Source: Allodiplogaster sudhausi (lineage: Eukaryota; Nematoda; Chromadorea; Rhabditida; Diplogasteridae). Taken from it: a stretch of DNA of 64,000 nt. The notes under the pieces were generated by a model. The model was not told the origin of the DNA. It did no database searches and saw nothing but the letters and a program-made list of their open reading frames with translations. Positions 11,164 through 21,667 of this stretch are shown piece by piece; within the stretch, counting starts at the first letter, position 1, and every line of letters starts with the position of its first letter. The DNA lies in contig CALZFC010000027.1 of the NCBI GenBank assembly GCA_945643635.1, forward strand, positions 2,862,001 through 2,926,000, written 5' to 3'. The position numbers were made by a program, and so were the translations under genes.

Positions 11164-12385
11164 CTACTCATTGTAGAACTGGTGACTGCCAATCTTGACG
11201 CCGAGGCGCAGATTTTTCGTCCACGATGGCTTGCAGAGCGATGGGTTAATGTAGTAGAGAGCGCCTCAAAGTGGAATGTAGATCGTTTGGCATGAGAGGT
11301 AGATCATTTTGTAGAATTCAAAATAGAAAAGATTAGGAATATAGGATTGTTGCGGCGCCTTTAAATGATCATGCAGTTTCAGAATTCCAGAATTTTTTGA
11401 ACCCTCCTAAACGTTGCTTTTCTCGTCTACAAATCGAATTCAAAAGTGCGGTTTTGGGCTCTTTTCTGCTCACACACCATTATTCGGGTCGGCGATGGAG
11501 TCACCGAGGACGCCCTTGAGCCATTCGTCGATCGAACGATAAGCGGAGTCTGACGGGTTGACGTTCGCGGGCTTCTTGTCGTTCCAGCATGAGAACTGAT
11601 TCGGATGCAGGCAGACGCCTGGAACGAATTGTTCTTTTATTTGATTAAAAAACAACGAAGCTCAAAAAGCTCAAAATACTGAACATTAGAGAAAAATTGT
11701 GTGTGATTTCGAATTGCCGTCGCCCTTTGCTTGATGTGCTTTTTATTAATTGGGATATTGATGAGCGATGCTATTAGATATAACATAATGAGATACGAAA
11801 TATAGCAAGCGAGAATGAGACTCTCATAGTAAACGCGCGGCAATTTGAACTTTCACTACGAATTTTTTGTGGTGATCGTCCTCCTCCTTAAAACTTCCAC
11901 TCGTCCATCAAAGAGCGAGAAATGCTTTTATGTACCTGAGAGGGTGCCGCTGCCAAAGTGGCCGCGATTGGCGTGCGCCCTGTTCTTGACGACCCATGCA
12001 ATGGCAATCTGAAATGACGTCATATCTGCTATGACGTCATAAAAAGTCTTTAATTCAAACTACCCCGTGTTTTCAAATTTTTGTGATATCTTATTGAGCT
12101 CATATAATACGTTGCCTGCTTGAAACGCGCATGTTTACGGTACATAAAATCGGTTGAAAACAAGTAGAGGACGCCCGAGAGACGAACTCAACGCAGGCGT
12201 ATCCTGTTTGAATTTTTTAGGCTTTGTTGTCGTGTCTTTCTAAATCATCGATCAGGCAAAAATGCGTGAATTCAAACATGAGTTTTGAGTCCTCCTCTAA
12301 CCTGTCCCTGACGAGGTTCGCCGCGCGCCTCGAGCCAGATCGTCTTCTTGAGCACCTCGTAATCGCTGCTCGAATATGACGTCAT
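11164..12385 (-). CDS. SleB-type cell wall hydrolase (Hydrolase_2 domain), 132 aa
   Basis: Four exons: 12385-12302 (MTSYSSSDYEVLKKTIWLEA then RGEPRQGQ), 12008-11936 (IAIAWVVKNRAHANRGHFG), 11618-11478 (VCLHPNQFSCWNDKKPANV, then ADPNNG) and 11264-11164 (ALYYINPSLC, then WTKNLRLGVKIGSHQFYNE stop). Phases join exactly and give 399 nt. The order EARGEP-x-GQ, A-WVV-NR, QFSCWN, DPxxGAxYYxNP, IGxHxFY is that of bacterial SleB/CwlJ spore-cortex hydrolases; the glutamate of the EARGE motif is the expected catalytic residue and is present. Such enzymes cleave peptidoglycan. A start at the ATG is favoured because a TTTGCAG acceptor lies 6 nt upstream, marking a 5'UTR intron or trans-splice site. No signal peptide is seen, so the protein is cytosolic or lacks an upstream exon. 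Introns argue against bacterial contamination and for old horizontal acquisition. Confidence 0.85.
11743..11800. repeat. flank fragment inside hydrolase intron 2
   Basis: TTAATTGGGATATTGATGAG followed by CGATGC and GATATAACATAATGAGATA matches 5,363-5,413 almost exactly. That sequence is upstream DNA of the membrane-protein family, so a piece of the tandem unit was copied into this intron. Confidence 0.7.
12015..12039. promoter_or_regulatory. pair of TGACGTCA (CRE/ATF-type) palindromes
   Basis: Two perfect TGACGTCA octamers (12015-12022 and 12032-12039), 17 bp apart start to start, lie in intron 1 of the hydrolase gene. A third covers the start codon (12377-12384). CREB/ATF bZIP factors bind this octamer. 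Regulatory function is inferred only. Confidence 0.4.
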
Positions 12386-12800
12386 TGCCACTCTGCAAAT
12401 GTAGGCATTTATATTGTCAAATTATATCGAGAGCAAAAAATTATTAAATTTTTTTTTACCACAATTCGCGCTATTTAACATGTTGTATAGGATGGAGACA
12501 ATATATTGCCAACATTGTTCTTGTGTAACTTTCAACCCTCCCCGCGGGCCAGGCAGTTAAATAATATTTTTTTCACGTTTATAAAAAAACAGAACGATTT
12601 CCTCATCACAGACTGGCATCAGGCGCAGGTTGGCTGGCAATAGGGAGGATCTCTTTGTTTTCAGAGCATGAGCCATGCGTTTACGAGGATGCGTCAGGCA
12701 GCGGAGAAGAATAAAAGGAGATGCAACAATCATGAGTCACTGCGGGCGCATTGTTGAAGACGTGCATTTGAAAGAGCATTTGAAAGAGCGAGCTACATTA

Positions 12801-12848
<48 letters not shown>

Positions 12849-13051
12849 CAGAAAGAGAAAGAGAGAACGATAGAGAAGGAGAGAGAAAGAGAGAGAAAGA
12901 AAAGAGATGAAGAGAGAGAAAGAGAGGGAGAGAGAGAGATGAAGAGAGAGAAAGAGAGGGAGAGAGAAAGAGAGATGAAGAGAGAGAAAGAGATTGAGAG
13001 AGAAAGAGTGAGAAAGAAGGTGAGATGAAGAGAGATGAAGAGAGGGAACGA
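12801..13051. repeat. (GA)n microsatellite
   Basis: Long interrupted GAGA/GAAAGA tract with internal GATGAAGAGAGAGAAAGA repeats. Open frames across it are spurious. Confidence 0.95.
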
Positions 13052-13084
13052 GAAGTAGTTAGTCACAATGCTCAGTCTCCCCCA

Positions 13085-13735
13085 GTTGGTAGAAAGCTCC
13101 TCATTTTAGATTATTTTCGATCTTATTAGCATAAAACCAAAATTTTTATGCTCACCGAAACGTGGGCCACTCCTGATTCAGTCTCAGACGCCATGCTCTC
13201 TCTAAACGCTGATTTCAGTGTATTTAGATCTGATAGCATCTGCGATAACTTTGGTGGTGGTGCTCTGCTGCAATCCAATCACGTACACTCTCTTACGTTT
13301 GGCAAATTTTGTCAGTTAGTCTCTGCCGTGATAGTTCTTGAGTCGACTACTCTAGTACTCCACTGTGTTTAAAGAAGTTGTTGCTGTCACAAAAATGAAT
13401 TTTCTGCATGTCTTGAAATCCTTCATGACACTATTATTGAACTTTCTGATCATAATCATGTCATTGCTGGCGACTCTAACTGTCCTGAAAGCAATTGGAT
13501 TGCATATAACCCTCTCTCTGTGTCTGTTGCATTCTCTAACCCCCCCCCCCCCCTCTGCCGCCTCCCTTCTGTTTATCTGCCAAACACACTCCCTCACTCA
13601 ACATGTTATCGAACTGACCCGCAACTCTGCACTTCTTGACCTAGTCTTGTCAACCGATGGCTTCTCCGTGTCCGCTTGCCAAGTTCTTCCCACTCTCCCT
13701 TCCCTGGAAGTCCCTCGGCCTCCTCCCCCTTGAAC
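13085..13735 (+). pseudogene. degenerate LINE: APE endonuclease region
   Basis: Pieces in shifting plus-strand frames match the order of a non-LTR retrotransposon endonuclease: MLTETWATPDSVSD at 13,148, FRSDSICDNFGGGALL, then DHNHVIAGDSNCPESNW at about 13,450 (the GDxN catalytic motif), then ELTRNSALLDLVLSTDGFSV. Jockey/CR1-type elements have this arrangement. At least two frameshifts and a C-homopolymer break it. No reverse transcriptase follows, so it is a 5' fragment. Confidence 0.7.
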
Positions 13736-14198
13736 ATCGTAGACATGTTAATGATCTGGTCACTACTTTTAAGCTATACGTAATCTTACGCCAATAGATC
13801 CTTCTCGATTCTTCCATTTTCCTTCTCAACACTTTGCCGGCCTTCGTGGCCATTCCCTCAAGCTTTCGCTTCCTCCCCCTGGATCTCTGCGCTCTAGACG
13901 TTCTTGCCTGTCCTTTCGGGTTGTTGGAAACTGGCACTCTCTACCACACCAAATTGTCTCAACCAACTCACTATCACCTTTCTAAGCCTATTGTGCCAAC
14001 ACCTAAGCATAATTTCTTCGTCTTGTTTTGTTTTTGTTTTCACATTTTTTTCTGTCTTTTTACCCTCAATTGCTTGACCCGTGGTTCGACTCATCTCATT
14101 TCAAATAATTAACGCCAAATTTACTCGTCATTCGAAGACATCTTTCATGCATTCACAAACGATAATCACATTTGTATTTCAGTCTTATTTTACACGCA

Positions 14199-17100
14199 AT
14201 GAAGAGCTTCAACCAAAGCGCTCACCGTGATTCCGTCAAGCCGGTTCAGGTTTATGTTTTTATTTATTATTTATTAATTTTCTGAAATGATCAAATCACG
14301 AGATCAAAACGTTGTCAATCTTTGCTATATAGATGCAAAATTCTAAAATCAAATGAGCATACAAAAATAGGACGCGATTTGCAGGTCTTTGAGCTTCGTC
14401 CGGGTCAGCTGATCCTGAACGAGAGCAGCCTGAGAAGCGTGCTGCAGCATCCGATTCTCAAGGAGCTCCCGGACTGCCCGGTGACCTTTCTTCTTTCCTT
14501 TTGAATGGAAGAAGGAGTGCCTGAGAGAAATGCGTTAAAAAGAACTCCATATGCATGCTCCAATAATCCGCGCATTTCATAGCTCGTTATCGTCGCGGTT
14601 GCGGGCGCGGCGCGGACCGGAAAAAGATTCCTACTCAATGTGCTATTAGAGATCCTCTACGCAGCGCAAGCGGGAGACGAGGTTTGCTGCTGTTTTCAGA
14701 GCAATCTTTGTGTATCATATTCAGTTCCTAAACTCCTGATTTTGGTATAAATGTACTAGAGTATATCGAAACGCAGTTGTTATACATGTTATTCTTGCTA
14801 TATTTTTCATTGCTAGCCAAAATTTTGAATTTGAAATGCATTTGGCGGGAAAGAATATTTGTTTTATCTCTCTTTTTCTCTCTCTTGTAAAGGGCACTTC
14901 GTCGCGTCCGTGGCACGCGGATGGCGCGCGTCTGCGCGGCTTCCACTTTAGCTACTCGGCCGCCGCCAACACGAATGGCATCTGGTTCTGGGGCGAGCCC
15001 ATTCTGCTGCGGCAGAGCGGGCAGCTGCACGCAGTCATCTTGGTGAATGCATACTTCACTCTTTTATATTACTCCTTATAACTGTGGTATATCAACGGAG
15101 AGGACGATCCATCGGCACAGAAAATTCGCTGCTCTTAAGTCTTGACTGACTTAGGAGTAAACATGGTGCAAGGAGCCTAGGAAGGGCGGTAAATATATTT
15201 CCAGGCCAACACACAAGGCCTCTTCCATGCGGCCGAGTCCGAGGAGAAGCTCTCGTTTGCGCTCTTTGCGCTCTCAACGCTCATCTCGTCCGTGCAAGTC
15301 TTCAATGTCATGCGAAATGTCGAGGTAAATCTCCAAGTATTTTGTCCTTTCGCAACTTATTCCTGCACGGCAAGCGTGCCTAGTTCATGGCGAAAGGTTC
15401 AATACTTCCTCTCTCTGCCTAGGGACCCAGCATGAGCTTCTATCGCTTGCTCGTCAAGTATGCCGGTGATGTTATGCGACTTTCTGGCGGCCAGCCAAAT
15501 TCTGCTAATATGGACAGCCACGCATTTCAGGTCTAACGGGCACCTAAAGCAAACTTATTCCGTTAGGATAGCGGTTGAAACCGGGGTTGAAGAATGCACC
15601 AAGTCAAATATTTAGAGCATGATTGTGTGCATCCGAGATTGGTCCTTCCACGACTACCACACAGGAATTGCGCCGGCCGACTTCCTCAGCAAGAACGGCA
15701 ACGTTCGCTGACATTTTGTCATTTTATTTTGTAACGCCTAAAGTATATCGATACACGAATGAAAGATGATAAACGGCTTTCCTGGGATCCTTCAAACGAC
15801 AGAAATGGAAAGTGCATGCAATACATGCCGACGAAATCTTTGCATTTGTTTATACATATGTAAATTACAGGATCTCAAGGAAACTGCCGCGCTGTTCATG
15901 TCTTCTAAATGCGCTCTGTTACCTACGCCCTTCCTGCACAACTCGTACGACTTCACAGGAGCGATCGAGGGTATTTAATTAAAGTGATTATTTAATTTTT
16001 GGCGGGAAAACTAATGTAACCTTTACTTTGAGAGGTCAGAGAAGACTTCATCAAAACTGTCGACGAAGCCTTTGCTCTTCCGCTGGTCTCCGGGGAATTC
16101 AGGCCAAAGTTCCTGAACGGAAGGCGAGCGAGTGCGCAAGAAATGATCGGATTTATTAAGGTATTCAATTTCCTTTTTAATCAGTACGGAAATGTGTGTA
16201 ATATGGCGACATTACTCTATTCGTGAGGTTTATTGTAGATTCTCGCCAATTTATATGCATAGTTGCGGAATTGATGTTCTCATTTAGACGCTCGCTGACG
16301 GAATTCGCAAGCTAAAGAGCTGTTGCCTGACGATGTCGTCACGGCGAACAGGAAGATGGTTCAGGAGGAAGCGCTTAGATGCGGAGAAGAAGAGTATCGC
16401 AAGAATATGGCAGAGGTACGCAAAAAGAAAATAGGATGTAGAAACGAATTACAAAAATATGACATTTGTATGAAAACAGCGCAGTCATAACAATCTTTTC
16501 AACAGTCTCAAATTATCGTCAATAAAAAAATGAGAATGCTGTTTAGAAACACATTGAATTAACCGTTGTAACGGAACCGGTTCTATTTCTAACGGAATTC
16601 TCTTCGTTTTGCAAGTTACGCATGCATGAATACATATCTAACTACATATGTACTTTTGTAGGTCCTTGACTACGCTGAAAAGCCGCCGCTGTCCAAACCG
16701 GAGCTTCTGCAGCTTCACGAAGCGTGCAAGATGAAGGCAATCGACGCTTTTTGGGGGTAATCATACATTGATTTTTTGGGTAATCATAATCGATTGATCA
16801 ATCAATAATTTTTGGAATAAATAAATAAATATTAGCTAAATCTTTTGTTGCTCTTGATTAGATCTGCTCGTGCTGAGCAGATGCTACGTGGCGAGAAGAG
16901 CGTCATGCACATCCTCAATAGCGTTTTATTGGTTCGTTCATGCGTAGTATGCGCATTTTCGCATGGATCGCTTTTTAATGAATATCTTTTTAATGAATAT
17001 TAATAACGCTTTTTAATGAATATCTACGTGCGAAAATCAAACATTTTCCCTCTTTTACAAATATCAGTCCATGTATTTACGATATGAGCTCAGCGCTTCA

Positions 17101-18177
17101 TGATTATGCATGATAGTTACGAAGTTCGTTGACTATTTTGTTTTAAGTGCTTTAATATCAGACGCACTACGAGTCCTTTTCTCGTCTGAATGATTTGCGC
17201 GCGGAGGCGGCGCGTCTGGCGAGTGAAGCGTCGCGGCTGGCGACGCAACGCGACGCGGCCGAACGAGCGGTCGCCGAGCAACAGACACGCATCGACGAGC
17301 AGCACGAGAATATTCAAAAGCTTGAGGTCCTTGAGTTTCATCATATTCATATGTATCTTAACATTTATCTCCAATATGTTTTGTTTTTATGTAATAGTAA
17401 TATATTTTTTAAATCGACTAGTCGCCTTCCATTTGGGTATATGTGATTGCTGATCTTTGATCTCTGATCATTGATCACTGACCTATAATCTCTGATCTCT
17501 GATCTCTGATTTCTGATATACTCACGCGTCCAGGTTGACATCACGCGTGTCGAGGCAGAGAAGACGCGTAGCGAAGAGGAAAAGAGTGAGATGCGCACGC
17601 GCTTCGAGGCGTCGCTCGCCGAGGAAAAGCGGAGCGCGGACGAGCGAGAGGTTGGCAACGTGCCAAAATTGGCGAGTGGTTTGGCAAACTTCCAAGAATG
17701 ACGTTAGAAGTAAACCACCTATTTGTCTGAAATAAAAATAAAAATAAATAAATAATAAACAAGTAATTGTTGAACTTTTTCGACATTAAACAGACCTTCT
17801 CCAGGCGATGCTGCGAGCTGAGATGGAGCGACAACGTGCAGCTGAGCAGCAGATGCAAGAGGAGCTGAGACGACAGCAGCAGTTCTTTCTTTCTTTTTAT
17901 TTTTCCAAATATATATATTTTTTTAATACAATAAGTAACGATTGAATGGTATTAGGGTACTGTATAAACCACAGATCAGAGATCAAAGATCAAAGTTCAG
18001 ATCGCTTCAAGATGACCTGAATCGCATGCGTGAAGAACATGAAAGTCAGAAAGCGCGCCTTGAAGAGGAGCAAGAAAGGGTGCGCGGATGGAGCGCGACC
18101 TTCAACAGGCGAGAAGAAAGCAGAACAACGCCGGCTCAGGACTCGGTGTCAACCTTAATATCACCGGCTCATTTTAA
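14199..18177 (+). CDS. atlastin/GBP-like large GTPase with coiled-coil tail (gene 1), disrupted
   Basis: Exons: 14199-14249, 14385-14480, 14583-14681, 14893-15042, 15205-15324, 15423-15530, 15616-15702, 15871-15970, 16033-16160, about 16288-16415, 16662-16756, 16862-16931, 17162-17326, 17534-17650, 17805 onward, and a last exon near 18,000-18,177. The GB1/RHD3 fold is visible: P-loop region VAVAGAARTGKRFLL, G3 region NTQGLF, FALSTLISSVQVFN, guanine-binding RDWSF, then the helical middle (LPDDVVTANRKM, LSKPELLQLHEAC). The tail is charged coiled coil (EAARLASEASRLATQRDAAE...) with no clear membrane hairpin, unlike membrane-anchored atlastins. Oddities: GKS/T is GKR and DxxG is NTQG, so GTP binding and hydrolysis are probably lost. 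The tenth exon needs +1 nt to keep the conserved frame, a second shift is needed near 18,080, and the join after 17,880 is unresolved. It is a pseudo-GTPase, a pseudogene, or carries sequence errors. Confidence 0.7.
17450..17517. repeat. GATCTCT short tandem repeat
   Basis: About nine degenerate copies of GATCTCT/GATCACT lie in the intron before the 17,534 exon of gene 1. Related AGATCAAAG repeats occur at 17,970-17,995 and CACAGATCA at 50,946-50,970. Confidence 0.7.
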
Positions 18178-18379
18178 GGCTTCTTCAATTTATCTTCTAT
18201 ATCTTCTGCTCTCCTTTTACAATATTTGCATTAAGTTTTACTGAATCCGTTTCAAATTCATAAACATAAATATTACTAGCGTCTTCTTGATGTTATTATG
18301 AAAATGAACATAAACTCTCGCAATCTTGTAAATACATGGCATAGTACATCGGCAAAGCGGGATTTGCGATGTTTGCTAT

Positions 18380-19100
18380 TTCTCATTTTTCCCTCTTTCA
18401 TTCGCGAGGATGCCATGCCCTTTCGCTCTTGACTCAGAGTTCAAAGTACGTATGTAAGTGGTAGAGAAATGCACCGTAGCCCTACAATTATAATGTAATT
18501 TTCTGAGGATAGAGGAGTTTTTGTGAATTCGGACCACGTACAATCGATGTTTCTAGCTCAGCTTGATGAAATACGGCGAAAAAAGAAACATTATTTATTC
18601 GCCGGAGACTTCCTTTAAACAAACACAAATTGTAGTACACAAACCTACACACCGTTTCCTTTCCTTCTCCTTCCAAACGCCAACGAGGGGTCCAACCGTG
18701 TACAGCCAAGTCCACCGGACGACTTCTTTATTACCAACCGACCAACCAACCGTTAACACATTATCCAATCCATCCGAACCGAACCGTAACTAATCGAATC
18801 TCTTAGACGATATATAAGAGGGGCGGAGCCAAAAGGTCGGATCCGAAGAGAGAGAGAGAGAAGGAGATATTGACATTGTCGATACACCTCCCTATTTAGG
18901 TCCTGGTCTTAAAAGTCAAGCAAAAGATACACAGAATGGTGTGATTGATAGCTGCTTGACCACGAATATAATTCATAAAAATATAACATTTTTATTCGGT
19001 AGAATGGTTGCCATAATATCAATAAACACGAATAAAACGGTTATTATGTATATGATTTTAAATAACATTATCTATTGGACATAATCCCAGCATTTAACGT
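18380..19100. other. gene-poor spacer
   Basis: No gene recognised. It contains a CCAACCAACC-rich stretch (about 18,665-18,790), a TATATAAGAGGGG sequence at 18,811 that could be a core promoter or LTR TATA box, and a short GA tract at 18,848. Confidence 0.5.
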
Positions 19101-19259
19101 CGTTCCTCCTCATCTCATCTGTGCAATTGCATCGTCAGCTTTGTCATGAATCGCTAACACCTCTTCTATCCAACAGTCAATTGCTTTTCCTATCTATCGC
19201 TCCTGCATCAAGTCCGGTGCATCTCTTCAAACCTACGCCTAAAACTATATGCGAATTTC

Positions 19260-19735
19260 TGGTAAGCGCTTGTCCAAATACGCAATCGCGGCAGCTACAT
19301 TTTGCTCCAACAAGTATAGGCTGTCTAGACTTTGCATCGAGGAGCGCGGTTCCATCAGATCGTAATAGGCCTCGATGCTGGACGCGGATGTCAGTTCGCG
19401 CTCACTGGGTGTCGTACCGTTCTATGGTTTCCATGGACGTTGGGGTGCAAAGTTGAGTGCCGTACGTAACTCTGTCAGGCCAATGCTCAGCACGCTTTCG
19501 CTGAGCAAAGTGGAGGCAAAGATCCGTGCTATGCCGTGCTTCACTACATTGCCTGTTAGCCGTTCGTAGTCTCTAGAGTTCAGGCAGGATGTGGATATCT
19601 TGGCCAACTCATTCTCGACGACAAAGTGGGAAGAGGACGGAGTCGCATTGACTTTCAAGGGAAGTAGTAGGTCGAGCGCAGCGTTTGTTGATGTTGAGAT
19701 CGCAGTTGCGCTGCTCGAGTGGGTGCCGATGTGCT
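19260..19735 (-). pseudogene. unrecognised degenerate ORF with one in-frame TAG
   Basis: Behind a TTTCAG acceptor (19,735) the minus strand stays in one frame for about 160 codons, except for a TAG at roughly 19,420. Before it: SSSHFVVENELAKISTSC, LLSESVLSIGLTEL. After it: SERELTSASSIEAYYDLM, SLYLLEQNVAAAIAYLDK. Stops accumulate further left. The composition is protein-like and I recognise no family. The Polinton-type protease relic about 0.6 kb to the right on the same strand makes a Polinton origin possible but unproven. Confidence 0.4.
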
Positions 19736-20326
19736 CTGAAAGTTATATGAATTTATGTACAGGCACTTATTTTAGCTAAAACTTGATATGTTTATAAGTC
19801 CAACCATCCCCTGCATGTAAATTGGTCGCATGGCAGAGACAGATGATGAGTGTAGCCAACATACTATATTCTCCTGTAATATGTAGCATATTTTAATGCA
19901 TAAGAGAGGTGAAAATGTAAATGGCGCAGCGAGATAAATACGAAACGCGAATGCGAAAGCTAAAGTCAAATATTTGAGTGGAAATATGAACAATAATTAA
20001 TGATCACCTAAAATATGAAAATACATTATGTGTGGTTATTATGAAACATCCACCAGATTCAAATGAAGGAAGGAAGAGAGAAGAGAAAGAAGGACGCTTC
20101 CTCGACCCCATTTCTCCCTCACAACAAAATCCACTTCTAGGCAAAAGTGAAAGTCTCCTTCTGCGCTGCTCTAAAGACGCTTGGATAGAGTCAGACGACG
20201 AAGGAGACTATTCCAAATGAGCATTACATTCTTTAAAAATCTCATTATGACTGATTCATTTGTTAATTCTAAACATAGTATTCACTTATGGAAATGGTGT
20301 GATTAAAACTGAAAGAATTATTCTTT

Positions 20327-20756
20327 TTAACTATCGGGGTAATTGAAGTAAATACAAAAACAGATTACAGATTTTTGAAAATGATGAGTTTCAATCATTT
20401 TTAAGATTAGAAGGAAGTAATAGCCAAATTCTTGTATTTGAAATGTTGCGCATAAAATTATATTATCTTCTACACCTTTATTTGAGATATGTATGTAACT
20501 TATAATTTTTGTAGGTGCAGCTAATCCTAAAGAATCGAAGTAATAACTTTTTTCTTGTTTCTTTTTATAGCAAACCCAATGAGCACCTGGATTATTACTG
20601 AAATCGAGACTCACAATTCCGACTTCGTGATTCTTCGGCTTTTCTGGAAAGCATAAGAACACCGCTAAAGTCTCTAATTTTCAACTCCTTTACGAGCTCT
20701 TCGAGGTCTAAATTAGTCAAAGGTGGAAGGCTTTTTCGAAGACTAATTGTACTCAT
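20327..20756 (-). pseudogene. Polinton/Maverick adenain-like protease relic
   Basis: MSTISLRKSLPPLTNLDLEE (from 20,756) continues to KIRDFSGVLM, then one frameshift at about 20,650, then GIVSLDFSNNPGAHWVCYKK, YYFDSLGLAAP and IQEFGYYFLLIL. This is the order of the adenovirus-type maturation protease carried by Polinton transposons. The histidine block (GAHWV) is kept. The segment where the family has its nucleophilic Cys (CGYYC-like) reads FGYYF, so the catalytic residue is lost. No other Polinton gene (pPolB, integrase, ATPase, capsid) was recognised. It is an inactive fragment. Confidence 0.65.
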
Positions 20757-21064
20757 TTAATAACCTCAAAATATTGAAAAAAATGTGCAATTGTGGGAAA
20801 TACCGTGGCGCAGTTTTTGCCAATTTAACCCAAACCTGTGCAAAGAGCTCAAAATTGAGGTATTCAAAAAACAAATGAATTTTTTAAATCAAACAGATGC
20901 CTGAAATCGCCTTGTCGCCAGTGCGTCCGCTATCATCATCCACTCTATCCGTCCCCGCTCTGTCTCTCGGTCTAGCCATTACACACTCTCTCTATCTCTC
21001 GCTCACGGGTTCATTCTCTCGACCGCCGGTGCATTCAATCACGATCGCCGCGACTAGAGCAATC

Positions 21065-21065
<1 letters not shown>

Positions 21066-21113
<48 letters not shown>

Positions 21114-21156
21114 TGAGAGAGAGAGAGAGTGAGAGAGTGAGAGTGAGAGAGAGAGG
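21066..21156. repeat. (GA)n microsatellite
   Basis: GAGA tract with GAGTGAGA interruptions, between the Polinton relic and the 3' end of gene 2. Confidence 0.95.
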
Positions 21157-21667
21157 GGGGATAGAGACTCATTCTTTTCTAATCAACAGTTTACAAAGAA
21201 ATCAAAATAATTGTTCAAGCTATCAACAGCGATCTTCTAATCAGCGGAGTCAATCTTCCGAATTGTGATTTAGCAGGTCTCTTAATTCAAATCATAGATA
21301 CTACACAAGAGCTAAATGAATTTTTGCATAGTCTCTTTTTGCAGACGTTGTTAGCTGCTGTTTGAGCAGAAAATTATTTATGCACAAGGAATTTTTCGAT
21401 TCACACAACAACATATAAATGTTGTCAGTTGCAACCGAGTCACAAAATTGAGCATCCCCCTGAAATGTAAAGAAAATTATTTTGCTTTCACCCTTTGTAT
21501 CATTCTAATGCACAATATCTGTCTCTCTCCCGCTATCTCTCTCTCGCTCTCGCTATTTTGCTCTTCCCTCCCTCTTTCTCTTTCTCTAGCTCCTTCTCAC
21601 TCTCCCTTTCTTTCTTTGTAACTCGCTGTTTCCCTCACAATATCTCTCTTTCTCTCTCTCTCCATCT

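Noticed and set aside
12675..13066. Arg/Glu-rich and Ser/Leu-rich proteins
   Set aside because: Products of a (GA)n microsatellite; no codon structure or splice support.
13650..14112. Coding genes on either strand
   Set aside because: Frames overlap the LINE endonuclease remnant and pyrimidine-rich DNA; no family or splice evidence.
17450..17517. CRISPR-like array of short repeats
   Set aside because: Units are 7-8 bp with no spacers, inside an intron of an animal gene.
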